NCBI GenBank assembly: GCA_022578605.1
Contig: MU394117.1
Location: 62,377-126,376, forward strand
Direction: 5' to 3'
DNA from: Camillea tinctor
Lineage: Eukaryota > Ascomycota > Sordariomycetes > Xylariales > Xylariaceae
DNA: 64,000 nucleotides
Shown: positions 30,708 to 43,098 of the stretch, piece by piece
How the letters are laid out: each line of letters opens with the position of its first letter
Numbering within the stretch: position 1 is the first letter of the stretch
Position numbers and translations under genes: made by a program
The notes under the pieces: model-generated
Seen by the model: only the letters and a program-made list of their open reading frames with translations
Told to the model about the DNA's origin: nothing
Databases searched by the model: none

Positions 30708-33647
30708 CTATCGCAACAAGTTCCCGCGGCGCCTCCTATTTGTAGTTGCGTATCTGTCCAGTGCCCTCCTCGCCTCCTGCCGCATCGTCTCGTTCGGTCC
30801 CTCCGTGCTCTCGAGCTCGAACCGGACCGATTTAACCCTGCGGTGGCCGCCAGCACCAACATCCTCGGGCTTCTGATTTCCATTTTCTGCGTTCTTCCCG
30901 GCTTCTGCACCGGCCTGAGCCTGCATGCGCACTGCGAGGAAGGAATATTCGCCTTTTTCTACCTGCTCTACTCTGCCCATGTCAATGTCGGTGTCGTTAT
31001 CGGTGTCGTCTGCACTGGGGCCCTGAAGATGAGCTCGGGGCCGGAACCTCGGCGTAGATATCGGGGATGATATCGTTGGGGGGTAGTGGGTAGTGTGGGT
31101 TGAGGATAATAAGGACGTGGAGTTCTCTTTCTCCGAGTCGCTGCTGGTGCTACTGGAGTAGAAAGTTTCCTCCGTCGCCGCCTTGGGCTTTTTCTTGCTC
31201 GGAGAGCCTGGCAGGAAGGGGTACGGCGCAGAACGCTTTCTCCGGGAGCTGGCAGCACTGCCGGGCTCCTCTTCGCTCGGGAAGGACGACTGAAAACCGG
31301 GGATGGTGACATGATATTCCTGGTCCGTATCGATCGAGTTGGAGGGCAAGTCCTCGATGGTAACTACGCTTGGAGCCGACTCGCTGTCCTCTGTCGAGAA
31401 GTCGTCTACAGTGGTGTGACCCATCGGTAACGGCTTTGATGAGGTGTTGTGGTCGTCATGGTAAGCGTAAACATTCGGACTAGCTGGAGAGCCGTAGCTG
31501 ACCAAATTCTTCCCCAAAAGCACGCCAGAAACCTGAGCACTTGAGGCTTGAGAATTCTTATTGGGGCCCTTCTTGGGAGGATTTGATGCTGATGGTCCTT
31601 GGGGAGAAGGCGGTTTCTTCGTAGAATTCTGGCTCTGGGTCTGGGCATTGGCTTGGTTGAAAGTCGTGACAGCAGGCGCAGAAGCAGGAAACTTGTGCTG
31701 GGAGGCAACGGTCCCTTTCTGCCCTTTCTGTGCCATTGGTTGTGATCCCGTATTTTGAGGAATCGACGAGGGTTGTGGCATGGGGGGGGGCCCGGCCGGT
31801 GTCGTACCATACGGACCTACTAGGGGCATTGGAGCGGCCGACGGGCCTGGGGTCTTCATCAGATGGTCGGACGCCTTACTTGGGAGGTTCAGCGGAACGG
31901 TAGAGTACATATCAGTATCCTTGGATAGTGGGAGACCTTGGAGCGCGAGGACAGTAGTAGGACCGAGCGGCAAAGGTTTCCTCTGCGCCAGAGGTAACTT
32001 AGATTCCCGCAATACCTTATGAAGAGCATTCCAGACCCCTCCCTTTTGACCCTCTGGAGCATCACGCTTTAGTTTATGGAGAAACAGCGTTTTATCGAGA
32101 GTCGGGTATCTCTCCTCTGACTGATCCCAGGTGAGCCAGCCTGTCTCTACATCAGGTGGTGCTTGACTATTGCCCAACGAAGCGAACGCGCCCTGGCCTA
32201 GTACCTCGTCAACCAGCATCTGGTCGTTATTATTAAAAAGTTGGCCCCACAGTTTGGGGTCATAAACTGCGCGGTGACGAGGAGGGGGCTTGTTGGGTGG
32301 TCTCGACGAAGGTCCATTTTTGCCACCGCATGGATTGTCTTCAGTTGGAGGACACAGGTTCTTGAAAAGCGCAGCGAAGGTTTTCTGGAAATTTTTCGAT
32401 GATAGTGGGATCTTGGTCTTCGCATTTTTAGATGAAGTCAATTTTCTGGAGGCAGATTTAAGTAAGCCAAAGGATACAGCCTTGAGATTATGCCTACTAC
32501 TGATCTGATATAAAGATCAAGAGGCGCTGTCTTGACTTACGATTTCTTCATGCCGAACAGGCTCGCGAGCTTGCTCATCCAGCTCCCTGGGCCTGGGAGA
32601 GTTGTAGCCTGTGCCATCATCGCCTGAGCTACGATTAACGTGTCGGAGTTGAATTCATCGGGATCAAAGGTCTCGTGTGCCACTGCCATCATGGCAGAAA
32701 CCTCATCACCGCTGTCGCCACTACCATCACCGCTACCGCCGCTACTGCTAGTGCTAGAATCTCCAAAGAGGTCTCCGACGCCGCTGTAATGACTACTGTT
32801 ATCAGGGCTAGAAGGATTTCCGAAAATGTTTCCGAAACCAAAACCGGAATCACCGCTACTGCTAGAAGTAGTGGTGCTGGATCTAGATGACATGCGAACC
32901 GTAGAGGGCGATCGTGATCTCGAGCGGCCTCGCAAGTCCTTTTCGCGATTAATCCAATTCTTAAAAGCTCGCGCTGTAAACTCAGTAGAACTCAAGCTCG
33001 ACGTGCGTCGATTTTCAAAAGCACGGTAGTAGCGCGGGATGGCCGGGTCCGCACCGGGGACCAATTTGCCTGATTGCATGGCTACCGTTGTCTCGCGCCA
33101 CTGGTATCCCACAGCAGAGGCGATGAGTAGCTGGGCTGACGTGCGCCGGATGCGGTCCTTGTACGATGCAAGACGCATCTGTTCTGATATAAGTCGATTC
33201 TGGGCATTACGATCGGCCTCAGACGTAGTAGGTGATGGCGTTACCCATTCGCCCAACTCCTTGAGTTGCTGGCGAGTACGACGGCGGTCTTCTGCTTGTG
33301 CTTCCTCCCTGTCTCTCTCTCTCTTGAGTAACTTCTGGCGTCGTTCTCTCCTCTTCCTCGCACGAGTGGTAACCCAACTTTCTTGCTTATATGCTGTATG
33401 GTTATTGGGATCAGCCAATGTTTATATCACCAATATGCTCATAGGAAGTAAGCAGAGGGTCATGGATCGACAATCTCGCCTTGGTAGTCTGATGAAAAGT
33501 TGCTAACTCACCTTCGACATTGACGGCGAGGTCTGCTAGGTCCTTTTTAGCTTTGGCCAAATACTTTTTAGTGAGCCGTAGTGTTTCCCGCGTTTTCTCC
33601 AATTCAGACTGATCTGGGTCTGCATTCTTTTGGGTGGTTGTGGCCAT
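30708..33647 (-). CDS. Uncharacterised 925-aa disordered protein
   Basis: Three minus-strand exons: 33512-33647, 32541-33393, 30708-32496 (introns GTGAGT...ATACAG and GTAAGT...CAGTAG). All phases agree, so I read three open frames as one gene. I do not recognise the family. Residues 1-210 are highly charged: a helical start with Lys/Glu heptads (TRETLRLTKKYLAKAKKDL), an Arg/Lys-rich helix (RARKRRERRQKLLKRERDR) and a more ordered block including LLIASAVGYQWRETTVAM. Then come Ser/Gly-rich low complexity, a short hydrophobic motif (WMSKLASLFGMKKS), a globular-looking block (YDPKLWGQLFNNNDQMLVDEVLGQGAFASLG, about 395-425) and long Pro/Ser/Gln disorder. Possible nuclear localisation from basic clusters (SRRKRSAPYPF, PSKKKPKA). 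Function unknown; splitting into two genes cannot be excluded. Confidence 0.7.
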
Positions 33648-35431
33648 GATTGAGGCTCTGGGTTACCAATGATCCTAGCACTGGGATAGCAGAGTCTGGA
33701 TAGATGAAGCCCTCGAGGCTACATGCAAGCTATGTTGCTAGAAACGAAGTGCGAAGGTGAGATGAGCCACAAATTAGGAACAAGAGGAACTGGCGCCAGC
33801 AAAAGAAACCTAAGTTCATTTCAATCACCAGTCGAAGAAGTACTATATAGCTTTGTTCTAGAATTTCCACTTTCGGTCTCTAGCCTTCATGCTCAAAATC
33901 GACGTTTCCGGTAGGCTTTCTTTCATCTCTAACCTGAGACAGCAATTTTTGAGCTGCACCCAGAAAAAAAAAACCAGCATTGCAGTTTTTCTTTTTCGAA
34001 CTCGGACAAGGCGCCTCTGAGGGATTATAGGCAGACTATAGAGGGCAAAATTGGATCTTGAACAATCACAGGTTAGTTCGCGTTGGCACATCGTATGTCG
34101 TAGCTCAAATTCATATAAGGCATAGAGTTGGGGAGAAGCGTCCATATTATCAGACAACCGTGTATACTACTAGGCTAATATATATCCTACGCTGTTAATT
34201 TGGTTAAGGTTACTAGCATGGTATCAAGAATCCTAACACAGCGATTGCAAAGCTGGATAATCTCTAAAACCAAAACGGTACTGCGAGCAAAGTCTTAGAG
34301 ACCATCTCTTGCTTGTGAGTAGATGTCTTGCTATACATTACATTCCAATGCTGGCCGAGACGCTGTAAAGACCAAGAATTTGTCAGCAGGTTGTCCTTTA
34401 GTAGGGAAATTTACCTTGGTAAATGCCAATTGCTAGAAATACTCATTATCCAGTTAAGCTTGCTGGGCGAAGGTCGCGTTGAAAGAAGAGGCAGTGAATA
34501 TTAGGCGAGGCACCGACTTGTTGCGCAGAAGAAAAACAAAGACAAAAAACCAGATACAAGCCCTAATTTAAAAACCCCGGTGAGTGCCAGTACGGTTTTA
34601 AGACCGCGCTGTCAAACACTGGAAAGGGAAGTATCTGGGTTGAGTGTCGCAACTTAATGGCGAATATTATGGGTATTTTGATTTACGGAATTAAAAGTCG
34701 AGTCGATCAATGTTGCACCTCATGGGAATTTGCGATCAATTACGTGTTGCATTCTGCGGGACCATCATAGCAGAGCTGTCTCGAATATCCGCCCTGGCAA
34801 AATGCTGCTGAAAAAGTTGCTCTGTCGTCATGCTCGTCAAGCTCGAAAAATAAACCTCGGGGGGTGAAAACATAATGATACAAGTGACAGGTTGCAAAGT
34901 GGAAGGGGCGGCGTTGCTCCACAGGGAAATTCTGTGCTGGGTAGGTGATCCAAGGGGAAATGTGGGCGCGAATTAAGGGGAAAAGTTGTGCCAAACCACC
35001 CGTTCTCAGTTCGTCGCCAGGAAGAACCCTCCATCAAATCGTCAAGTCGCCCATACCTTCATAGAATAAAGACGTCATTAAAAAAAAAATCCCGGTCTCC
35101 GTCTGTTGCATGCCGAAGACTCCGTCCGAGATTACAGTTGAGAAAAAAAAAGGAAAATAAAAAGAAAACAAAGGTTGGTCGAAGCCTTTTTCCTTCCCTG
35201 TATACCTGCCGTGTAGAGAACTCCATATGTCGCAGTTTTTATGGTATCCGTGCTCGCATGCCCAAGAGAAACACAAGATGAAGGAGATACTAGACGTCAT
35301 CAAAGATCAGATCCAACCTTGCGCGCAGGAGTTTGCGTTGAGTTGACTACTTAGCGCATGCGGCGGTCACTCCCTGGATAATTGATTAGTACCGGCGGTC
35401 GAGACAGGTCGTTTTGTTGCTGTTCTAATGG
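33648..35431. other. Spacer between minus-strand genes
   Basis: 1.8 kb upstream of the 925-aa gene and downstream of the RRM gene. Contains A-runs at 33964-33973, 35080-35090 and 35140-35170. No reading frame with convincing composition or family match. Confidence 0.5.
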
Positions 35432-36701
35432 TTAAGGCGCACCTCCGTAGGTTTCACGGGCTTCAGGTCGAGCTGCAGGTTCGCCATAGCCAGATGCTGG
35501 GTCACGAGCTCGGGCACCATCGCGGTCAGGGCGATCGTAACGATCGCGCTCATAACCGGGGCCACGTCGCTCATCGCCACCGGCACCACCACCACCACTA
35601 CCGCGGGGTCCATAGCGCTCACGTTCCTCCCGGCCACCTGCATAACGATCAATTCGGCCATAACCTTCCTCGTTGTTACGCTCACGTCTCTCATATCCAC
35701 GTTCATAGCCACGATCCTCTCGGCCGCTATAGCCTGCACGATCGTCACGATAGTTGCGGTCGTAGCCACGTTCTTCGCGATAGCCACGATCACCGCGTTC
35801 TTCATAGCGTGGGCGATCATAACCTCGGTAGCGGTAAGGATCGTCACGGTATCCGTAGCCGCCATGGCCACCGCCATGGCCACCACCACCGTACCCACCG
35901 CCACCATAGCCACCTCCGCGACGACGTTCGTCAAAGCGAGAGCGATTGTCTATAAATAGGCAAAATATTAGGATCAAATGCATCGGTCTAGAACAGGAAA
36001 TACTAACCTCTCTTTGGCGGACCAAAATACTTGCCAGGAGTAGGAGTTCGAGGACGAGCTCGTCGAGCCTTCTCGATACTGAGAGTTCGGCCTTCTACAA
36101 CCTCACCCTGTAGGCCATCCTTGGCAGCATCAGCCTGTTCGGAAGTAACCATCTTGACAAAACCGAAGCCACGAGATTCCTTGGTATGGGGGTCCTTCAT
36201 GATCTGGCATTTCTCAACCTCCCCATACTTTTCGAAAAGGCGCGTAACCTCAGGTTCAGTAAGTCGGGGATGAATGCCAGTCACGAAGAGGTTGGATCCA
36301 GGGTTAATGGAGCCATCCTCGTCTTTGTTTCCGTTCTCCTCCTTGGGAGCACTAGAGAAGAGAGACTGTTAGAATTAAGTGGCCTTTTCGCTTCTAGTTC
36401 GTTTTCTCGTCCCTTTCCTTCTCTAGACGTTATACAAATCTGCACAATGACTTACCGGTCGTCGTGAGTAGCACCAGGCGAGGCAGAGCGGCGTCGGGCG
36501 CCCTCGATACCTTCATCGCGGGAAGGTCGAGGAGAGGCGCTGCGCTGGTCACGTTCATAGCGAGGGCCATCGTCTATCATGATAAGTTAGCACCATTCAA
36601 CAAGGCTGTACACCGTGTGGACTGATGGGGTTGTGGGGGAGTAACTTACCATCGAAACGATCACCGTTGGCAGTCTCGTAATCCATTGCAGTGGTCGCCA
36701 T
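35432..36701 (-). CDS. Transformer-2-like RRM splicing factor
   Basis: Four minus-strand exons: 36650-36701, 36456-36573, 36008-36351, 35432-35949, total 343 aa. The N-terminus is Arg/Ser-rich (RSASPRPSRDEG, RRRSASPG). One RNA recognition motif follows at about 75-150, with RNP2 in NLFVTGIHPRL and RNP1 in SRGFGFVKM, and the segment ARPRTPTPGKYFGPPKRG after it, as in Tra2/SR-related proteins. The C-terminal 170 residues are Gly/Arg/Tyr/Asp repeats (GGGYGGGG, GYRDDPYRYRGYDRP), a prion-like RNA-binding tail. Tra2-type proteins bind exonic purine motifs and recruit the spliceosome. The very repetitive tail gives long open frames on both strands (for example a His-rich plus-strand one) that are shadows. 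Equivalence to Tra2 rather than another one-RRM SR protein is likely, not certain. Confidence 0.88.
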
Positions 36702-38099
36702 GGTCAAGTGAAGTTGGTCTAGTATCAAATAACCGTGGTCAGCGGACTATGGTCGCGACGCGTCAAGTGGAGTCGCCAAAGCGATGAATTGATTGAAGAT
36801 GCGCTAGGAACAGCGAAATGTGGAACAACGCGAGATAGAAATGCGAAAGATTCCAGTGTTCCGAAGAAACGTGTCGAAGGAAGGTGATGGAAATGAAATG
36901 TTGTACACGGGAAGAAAATTTTTTTTTCTTGAACTGACTGGCTTCGGTATTTGCGAAAGGGCGATAATGACAATGGTGGAGAAGAAAAGAGAAGAAGAAA
37001 AAATCTCGAAGAAAAGAATTACCAGTTGATACAGGCAGACTTTACAGTAATTGAGCGCGTCTCCTGGAAAGAAAGAAAAAAAAAAGAGTCAAGAAGATCA
37101 AAGGACCCAAGGCGGGTTGGCAATGAGAAAATTGAAGGTGAACGAGGACAAGAAGGAGAATGGAGAATGGAGAATGAGAATCCGGAGAGGAATGCAAAGT
37201 GGAAAGAAGAAGAGAAAAAAAAAGATTTAGCGCGAAAGGACAGTGTGGATGCAGATGCAGCAATGTCCTGAATAAAGGTTGGCAAGAAAGGCCGGGCTGC
37301 AGTCAAAAAGGAACTGAACTGCAAAACAGAGTTAAAAAAAAATTTAAAATTGGGAAGAGGTGAATGGTGCAGACAAAGGGAAAGAGGGAAGGGAAAATCG
37401 GGGGTGGGAAGGCAAATTTGCTTTTTGCTTTTTGCCTTCCTGCTTTGCCTACTACTAAAAAAGGCTTACCTGCTAAAAGCCTGCAGGCAGGGATCATACG
37501 CTTTTCAGCCGTGACCCATCCCTAGGCTGCCTGCTGCCAAGGGTAACGCGTTACAAAGTACCCTAACTACCACTAGTGATGTGTTATATTCAATGTAGTG
37601 TAGGGGTGTAGTAGGTAAGATGTGTGTATATGTATATATACCTACTTACCCAATCTACTAGTGTTTGTATGGTATGTGTGCGTATGTGTGCGTGCGTGCG
37701 TGCGTGTCTGTATCTGTGTAAGAGAAAGAGAGAACATCCCACCTACCAGGTGATTTAAGTTTAGGTAGGTACATACCACTTGCTGTATCTTGAATGATGT
37801 TCGTACATACTGTATAACCTATGTACCTAACCTACATAGACTACATACATCTATATCGACGTAGTACCTCCCTATGTACCTACTAGACTACCCTACCTAC
37901 TAGTAGTATGTAGATATGGTCATCCGCACTACCTTCAATTTTATATAGATCCGAAGACAAGTCATATACGGCCTGTCATGTGGATTAAATAATAACATAG
38001 ACATCGGGTGGCATATAACATACCTCCAATTTATTTCTTTCCTTGTCATGTCTACCTCTTCCAGCGCCTTTTCGCATACTTCCCCTGCCTCTAGATGTC
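36702..38099. other. Spacer with purine-rich leader and TACCTA island
   Basis: 36,830-37,260 is strongly purine-rich on the plus strand (GAAGAAAAGA words), next to the RRM gene start, so a long pyrimidine-rich 5' leader is likely. 37590-37915 is a TACCTA/TAGGTA island with a GTGC/GTAT microsatellite at 37673-37720. No gene seen. Confidence 0.5.
37590..37915. repeat. TACCTA/TAGTA island with GTGCGT microsatellite
   Basis: Includes GTGTGCGTATGTGTGCG followed by GTGC units around 37673-37720, flanked by TACCTACTTACC and CCTACTAGTAG words. Confidence 0.75.
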
Positions 38100-40727
38100 T
38101 CATCTTTGCATGCCTACTTGATCCTCCGTCCTCTTCGACATCGCAGCCACCTCCATCTGTAAGCTTTGCTTCACATTGATCTTAGTAGGCTCTACTTCGT
38201 CTAAGAATCGTAGGCCTTCTATCGCTTTGCCCCCGCAAGCTCTTTCCAGTGCGAGGAAAGCAAAGTGACCGCCGACCACCGGCCTAGCCATGAAATAGAG
38301 GCCACCGGGGAATTCTCCTCTACCCTCCGTCTCATATAAGTCTGTAAATGGTCGATCTAAAGCAGCGTCTTCAGTTAGCTACCAATACTATCCTTTTCAT
38401 CTCTAAAACTCGAGCATCTTATTCTTACCTGTGACCGTCTCATTAACCCACGTTGCCACGTGCTGGAGAATCTCCGTTCGTACTTTCTTGCTAGCTACGG
38501 CTGCCGCGAAAAACTCCCAATCACTTTTGGTATACAGGTGGCGACTATCCAACGGCAATCCATATCTCTGCAGGACGTTGTGGTACCAGTCGCTTTGCAT
38601 CTGGTAGATTTCATCCGGGATGAAGGTCTTAGACTTCGTGTGACGGGTTGTTCCCTCGCTAATGGGCATTTGCTCTGAGTTCCAAAATCTGCCCGGTTCC
38701 AGGGATGTTGAAGGGCTGGTTGCTGGGAGGTGAAAGCAAAGCAATGCGTCGGCAAACATATTGTAAAGCGTCGTCCAAGACCCATACCAGGTGTAGGCTA
38801 ACTTTGCATGAGTCTTGTCCCTAGAAATCCCAAATTCCTGCCATTTCTCGATGTGTTCATCCGCCACTTTGCGGTACCAATTAGCTTCGGCTGTTTTGCC
38901 CACAACATCGGCAATCTCGCTCATGGCCTTAATGCCAATAATCCCCTTCAGTGCCAGGTTTGTCTGATTAGATAGCCACCCGGCAAAGTCGTCTGTACAC
39001 AGCTGGTTTGCAGGGATGAGTGATTCGCGTACGAGATATCCCGTCCATTTCTTCCACAGCGTATACGACCGGGTCACCCACTTCGCGGCGGCTTTCTCGC
39101 CTGTTGTCCCAATATCCTCCCACGAACGATCCATACCATAAACGTCGACCGAGTGTGATCTTTTCATGGGCCCCACCCCAAGAGGTAATGTTTCCCGTGG
39201 CGCGGTTTGGACAAACGCGGGCTGCGTACTGTCTCTCAAGGCATTTACAAGCGCAAGGCCCATAATCAACATGTCCCCGCATTCCTCAACCGGCATATAC
39301 TCGTCTTTCCCATCATGATGTCCAGTTGCATTCGGGAAATGTGCTCCAAGGTCGTGCATACTATAGTCATTTGGGTATTGGCCGCTCATCTGGTGCTCGA
39401 GGAGAGGTTCTAGCAAATACGCCAGCCATTGTGGGTTGGTATACAAAAAGAACGGAAAGGCCGGGAATATCACATCAACCGTTTGGAAGTTACCATTCGA
39501 TGAGATCTCCTTGAGGAACAAGATCGGGCTTTCAGGTGTCCCAGAAAACTGTGTTGCTCCCAATACTTGGCGAGCCGAGAGAGCCGCAATATCTTGGTAA
39601 TCTTGTGAACCAGAAGCGTAAGCATCTTCAGCTAGCTGGGCAGAATAGTTATGTGCCAAGTATACAGCTGTTTCATAATCATCGTAATGATACTGCAGCA
39701 TATCTTCAGCACTAAAGAAGTAAGAGGCCCACAAGGGCCGCATCAGTGTCAAACCCCTAGCCGAAGCAAACTGGACCACGGGGTTCTGAGTAAGGGCGAA
39801 AGTAAACACAGCACTATCGTTGGGAACACCCGCAGCAACGGCAGTCCGATTCTTGAGTTTGAAAGTCTTGGAAAAGGCAAAGATAGGCTCATCTTCAAAT
39901 ATGCCCCGGTAAGCATCGTCGACCTGGTTTTCCAGCGAACCATGCTGCGCGAACAGACGACGTAGATGGTGCGATTCTCCGGACTGGTGATCGGCATCAG
40001 CAGGCGCAGAGAAGTGAAGCGTACCCCATTCAGCATGGTCAGCAAATTCTGTCAGGAGTTGCTCTTGGTGACGCGCGATGTTCCAAGTCTTGATATGGGC
40101 CCTAGAGCCCGTGCTAGCCTCGCTCGTTCTCAGCAGCCATTGGATCTTGTTGTCGCGATTGCCGCTCACCCACTCCCCATTAATATCAATATATATGCTA
40201 ACATCAGTTGAACCCTCAACAAAACATGTAAGGTAGCCCGCAGGCAATGATTGTCTGAATGTCGATGTAGGTGTAATCGGAGATAGAAAGGAGAGGGTGA
40301 TTTTCAAGTCGGAGCCTTTGATCGTATACGTGAGATTGGTTGTAGAGGCATCAAAGGATGTCCCGTGATACTGAGGGAACAAGATCTTGTAGCTAAATGT
40401 AGAATAGATGAGCGAATGCGTGCCATGCATATTGCACTCTATAGACCTTTCTCACCTTGAGTCATCTCGCTTTAGGAAATCATGTGGTCTGCCAAGCAAG
40501 GGATACACAGTCTTCGTCTCTGGGATAGATGCCATTACAGCGAAACCAACTGTCGTACCGGTCCAGAACATAGGCCAATTCTCGTATGGAGCATCTCGAG
40601 AGTGCGAGTACCAGATGCTCAAATACGGATTTCGGACAATTAACGGTACGACGGGAGGAGCCAGACTTGAGGCATCTACAATAGTGGCAGCCAGAGCCAC
40701 GAGGGCAGGCCAGAGGAGTAGTCTCAT
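38100..40727 (-). CDS. gtaA: GtaA-type glutaminase
   Basis: Three minus-strand exons: 40456-40727, 38429-40392, 38100-38356 (introns GTGAG...TTTAG and GTAAG...TTTAG), total 830 aa. The N-terminus MRLLLWPALVALAATIVDASS is a signal peptide, so the protein is exported; this start is preferred to the ATG 27 nt upstream, which would place basic residues before it. The body follows fungal GtaA: SLAPPVVPLIVRNPYLSIW, then a beta domain, then an (alpha/alpha) barrel with YMPVEECGDMLIMGLAL, DDFAGWLSNQTNLALKGIIGI and SWTTLYNMFADALL. The family hydrolyses extracellular glutamine to glutamate and ammonia, supporting nitrogen scavenging. Exon 3 restores the conserved end (PFTDLYET...FMARPVVGGHFAFLAL). Without it the protein would stop early in intron 2. 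Several N-glycosylation sequons are present (NLT, NYS, NAT, NQT). Confidence 0.94.
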
Positions 40728-41179
40728 AGCTACAGCTCGGAGAAAGGTAAACAAGGATAATCGCGGCTCATCGAATAACGAACGGGGAGGAGGTAGCGGG
40801 ATAGGGCTACTGATAAGTAAAAGAAAGGCGTGTACCTAGGTACTTAATTGGTAACCGATTCACGAAACTAAGGAGTGATTTGCTGGAGACGAGGCGCTAG
40901 ATTTATTCTAAAAGGATAACTGGGCAATCAAAACTCAGAATAAACATAGATGATATAGGTAACACGAGACTTGAAAGGAAAGAGGTGTGAAGTTTAAAAG
41001 CAAGCTAATTCGGGGGGGTGAGGAGAGAATGGGAGGATGGTGGAATCATTCAATTAACCTAATCCACTTCCCCCAGGTTTCGAGACGAACTGAGACGGGA
41101 ACCAATTGCCAGTGACGACATTTCCCCCACCAACAAAGGTCATGCGACAGGGGTAAATCGGGGGCCGGGACAGGCAAAT

Positions 41180-41420
41180 ATGTGCATAACCTACATACCT
41201 AACCTAGCTGCCTAGGTATGAAATGTGCATATGTACATACATAGGCTACCTATCTACATAATCTACCAGCCTACTATACTGTGCATGCATGCATGTAAGG
41301 TACCACCTCAATTCTAGCAATATACATGTAGTACAGGTAGGGTTACCATACATACATACTACTATATACCTAGGTTAGTAGGTGTAGATCAGGCTAGCTA
41401 TAATATTTCCAATTCTTGTA
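41180..41420. repeat. TACCTA/ACATAC-rich island
   Basis: Imperfect words including CTACATACCTAACC, CTAGGTATG and ACATACATACTACT; same family as the other spacer islands. Confidence 0.7.
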
Positions 41421-42136
41421 AGTTCCTAGCTACTAAAGCTGGGAGTAACGCTCGAGGGCTCTTACGTACAACATTGTATACCTACCTAGTTAGTAGTAGT
41501 TAGTGTATGTATTATTATTTTTATCATTTCTAAGGTCAAACAGCAAGAGGGCTCTTAGAGAGCTTAGTAAGCGTTTATACTACCTGCCCTAAACTAGAAA
41601 GTTGACTCTTTCAATGTTCAATGCATGTGGAACATAGATACTATCAGTACTCCGTATTTAAGAGGAAGAACCATTCCTGTTTCCATTTAGGCTAAATTGG
41701 AGATACTAGACGGACTATTGGTCGTGGGCCTGAATCACACAGGACAGGACATACAACTTGATTAGAAAACTTATTCCGATGGATACTACTTCACACCCAC
41801 CTAACGGGGTTCTTTTCTGGTGTTGAGGCACTTGATTCCGATTGTGTCGGCGCTTAAAAGCCCACTTAAAGCTTGGACCCCCGTAGTTTTCCACCGAAGA
41901 GAACATGAAAAAAAAAAAAAAAAAAACCAGAAAATAAGTACTGGTCTAGGTAGGTATACTGATTGAAATATAGATATCTAAAAGGATTTCCATATTTCCC
42001 CATTTTCATAGTCTTCTCATTTTGAATTTTATATTGGATATCTCATAAAATTACTAGATTGTTTTGGTGGTTTGGGATCTCCGTCTAGGGAATAGGTGGC
42101 GAGTTCTACAGAGCGCAGATAGGACGGCCAGCGACA

Positions 42137-42148
42137 CTATTTTATAAG
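42137..42148 (+). promoter_or_regulatory. Possible TATA box of the SDR gene
   Basis: CTATTTTATAAG lies about 75 nt before the start codon of the short-chain dehydrogenase gene, a plausible core-promoter position. Sequence match only. Confidence 0.3.
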
Positions 42149-42220
42149 ACTAGTCGAATATCCTAACTATCACCATCACCTCTGCACAAGTGAAAGGGTG
42201 GGAAAAGGGAAGAAAAAAAG

Positions 42221-43031
42221 ATGGCTCTCGAAGGAAAAGTCTTCGCCATAACAGGGGGTGCCAGCGGCATCGGACTTGCAACCGCGAAAATACTGGCCAA
42301 AAGGGGTGCAGCCGTTTGCATCGCTGATGTGGACCCGGATGGAATGAGCGCGGCTCAAACATACTTCGAGCAACTCAAGGTGCCATTCACAATGGATCGG
42401 GTAGATGTGTCTAAGAGGGATGAAGTCGATTCGTGGATTGACGGCATCATACAAAAATATGGCAGGCTTGACGGCGCTGCAAATGCCGCGGGTATCATAG
42501 GCAAGCATCACGGTGTACGAGAAGTTGCGAACCTAGACGACGATGAGTGGCACAGGATAATAGCCGTCAACCTTACCGGGACCATGTATTGCCTACGAGC
42601 TGAGCTCAGTAAAATCGTCGATGGCGGGTCTATCGTCAACGTTTCCTCTATTCACGGGCTTCAGGGTATCTAGCGATCTAATGTCTTGCTTCTAAGAGTT
42701 GAGAGAGCTGACCATTATCCTAGGTTTCGCTAAGCACGGAGCCTATGACGCCAGTAAACACGGGGTCATAGGTCTGACTAAGGCTGCAGCTAAAGAGAAC
42801 GGTAATCGAGAAGTACGGGTGAACGCGGTCGCCCCGGGAGCGATTTATACACCGTTGATGGAACAAGCGTGGAAGATCCATAACCGACCATCTAATGCAC
42901 CTTTCGACGACACAGCCGCCTTCCAGAGGCAGGGAACGCCCGAGGAGTGTGGTCATGTAATCGCCTTTCTTTTGGGACCCGACAGTAAATATGTCAGTGG
43001 CAGCGTCTACTCTGTGGATGGCGCTATGTAG
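42221..43031 (+). CDS. Short-chain dehydrogenase/reductase
   Basis: Two exons, 42221-42665 and 42724-43031 (58-nt intron GTATCT...CCTAG, phase 1), 250 aa, the usual length for a classical SDR. Cofactor motif TGGASGIG at about 11-18; an acidic residue after beta-2 (CIADVDP) favours NAD over NADP. NAAGI sits at the active-site beta-4. The catalytic Ser is in NVSSIHG and the catalytic Tyr-x-x-x-Lys in YDASK, followed by GVIGLTKAAAKE and VNAVAPGAI. The C-terminus (YVSGSVYSVDGAM) is typical. The substrate cannot be told; many homologues act on sugars, polyketide or steroid-like carbonyls. No neighbouring biosynthetic genes suggest a cluster. Its stop lies only 67 bp from that of convergent NAA20. 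Confidence 0.93.
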
Positions 43032-43098
43032 ACTGTCCGGGCGATGGTACCACAACGGAGCCCACGGGTCTTTTTCTTTTTTTTCTTTATTTATTTAT

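Larger units (their letters stand above)
40728..42220. other. Divergent spacer with TACCTA island and A-run
   Basis: Promoters of gtaA (-) and the SDR gene (+). Contains a TACCTA/ACATAC island (41180-41420), GCATGCATGC near 41283, and a 19-nt A-run at 41908-41926. No gene seen. Confidence 0.55.

Noticed and set aside
33411..33647. Separate 78-aa gene upstream of the disordered protein
   Set aside because: A GTGAGT donor and CATACAG acceptor link it in frame to the next exon.
35428..35955. His-rich plus-strand frame
   Set aside because: Antisense of the Gly/Arg/Tyr tail of the RRM gene, whose exon structure and RRM motif are clear.
42699..43031. Separate SDR fragment or pseudogene
   Set aside because: The in-frame stop lies inside a normal 58-nt intron; the joined protein is complete.
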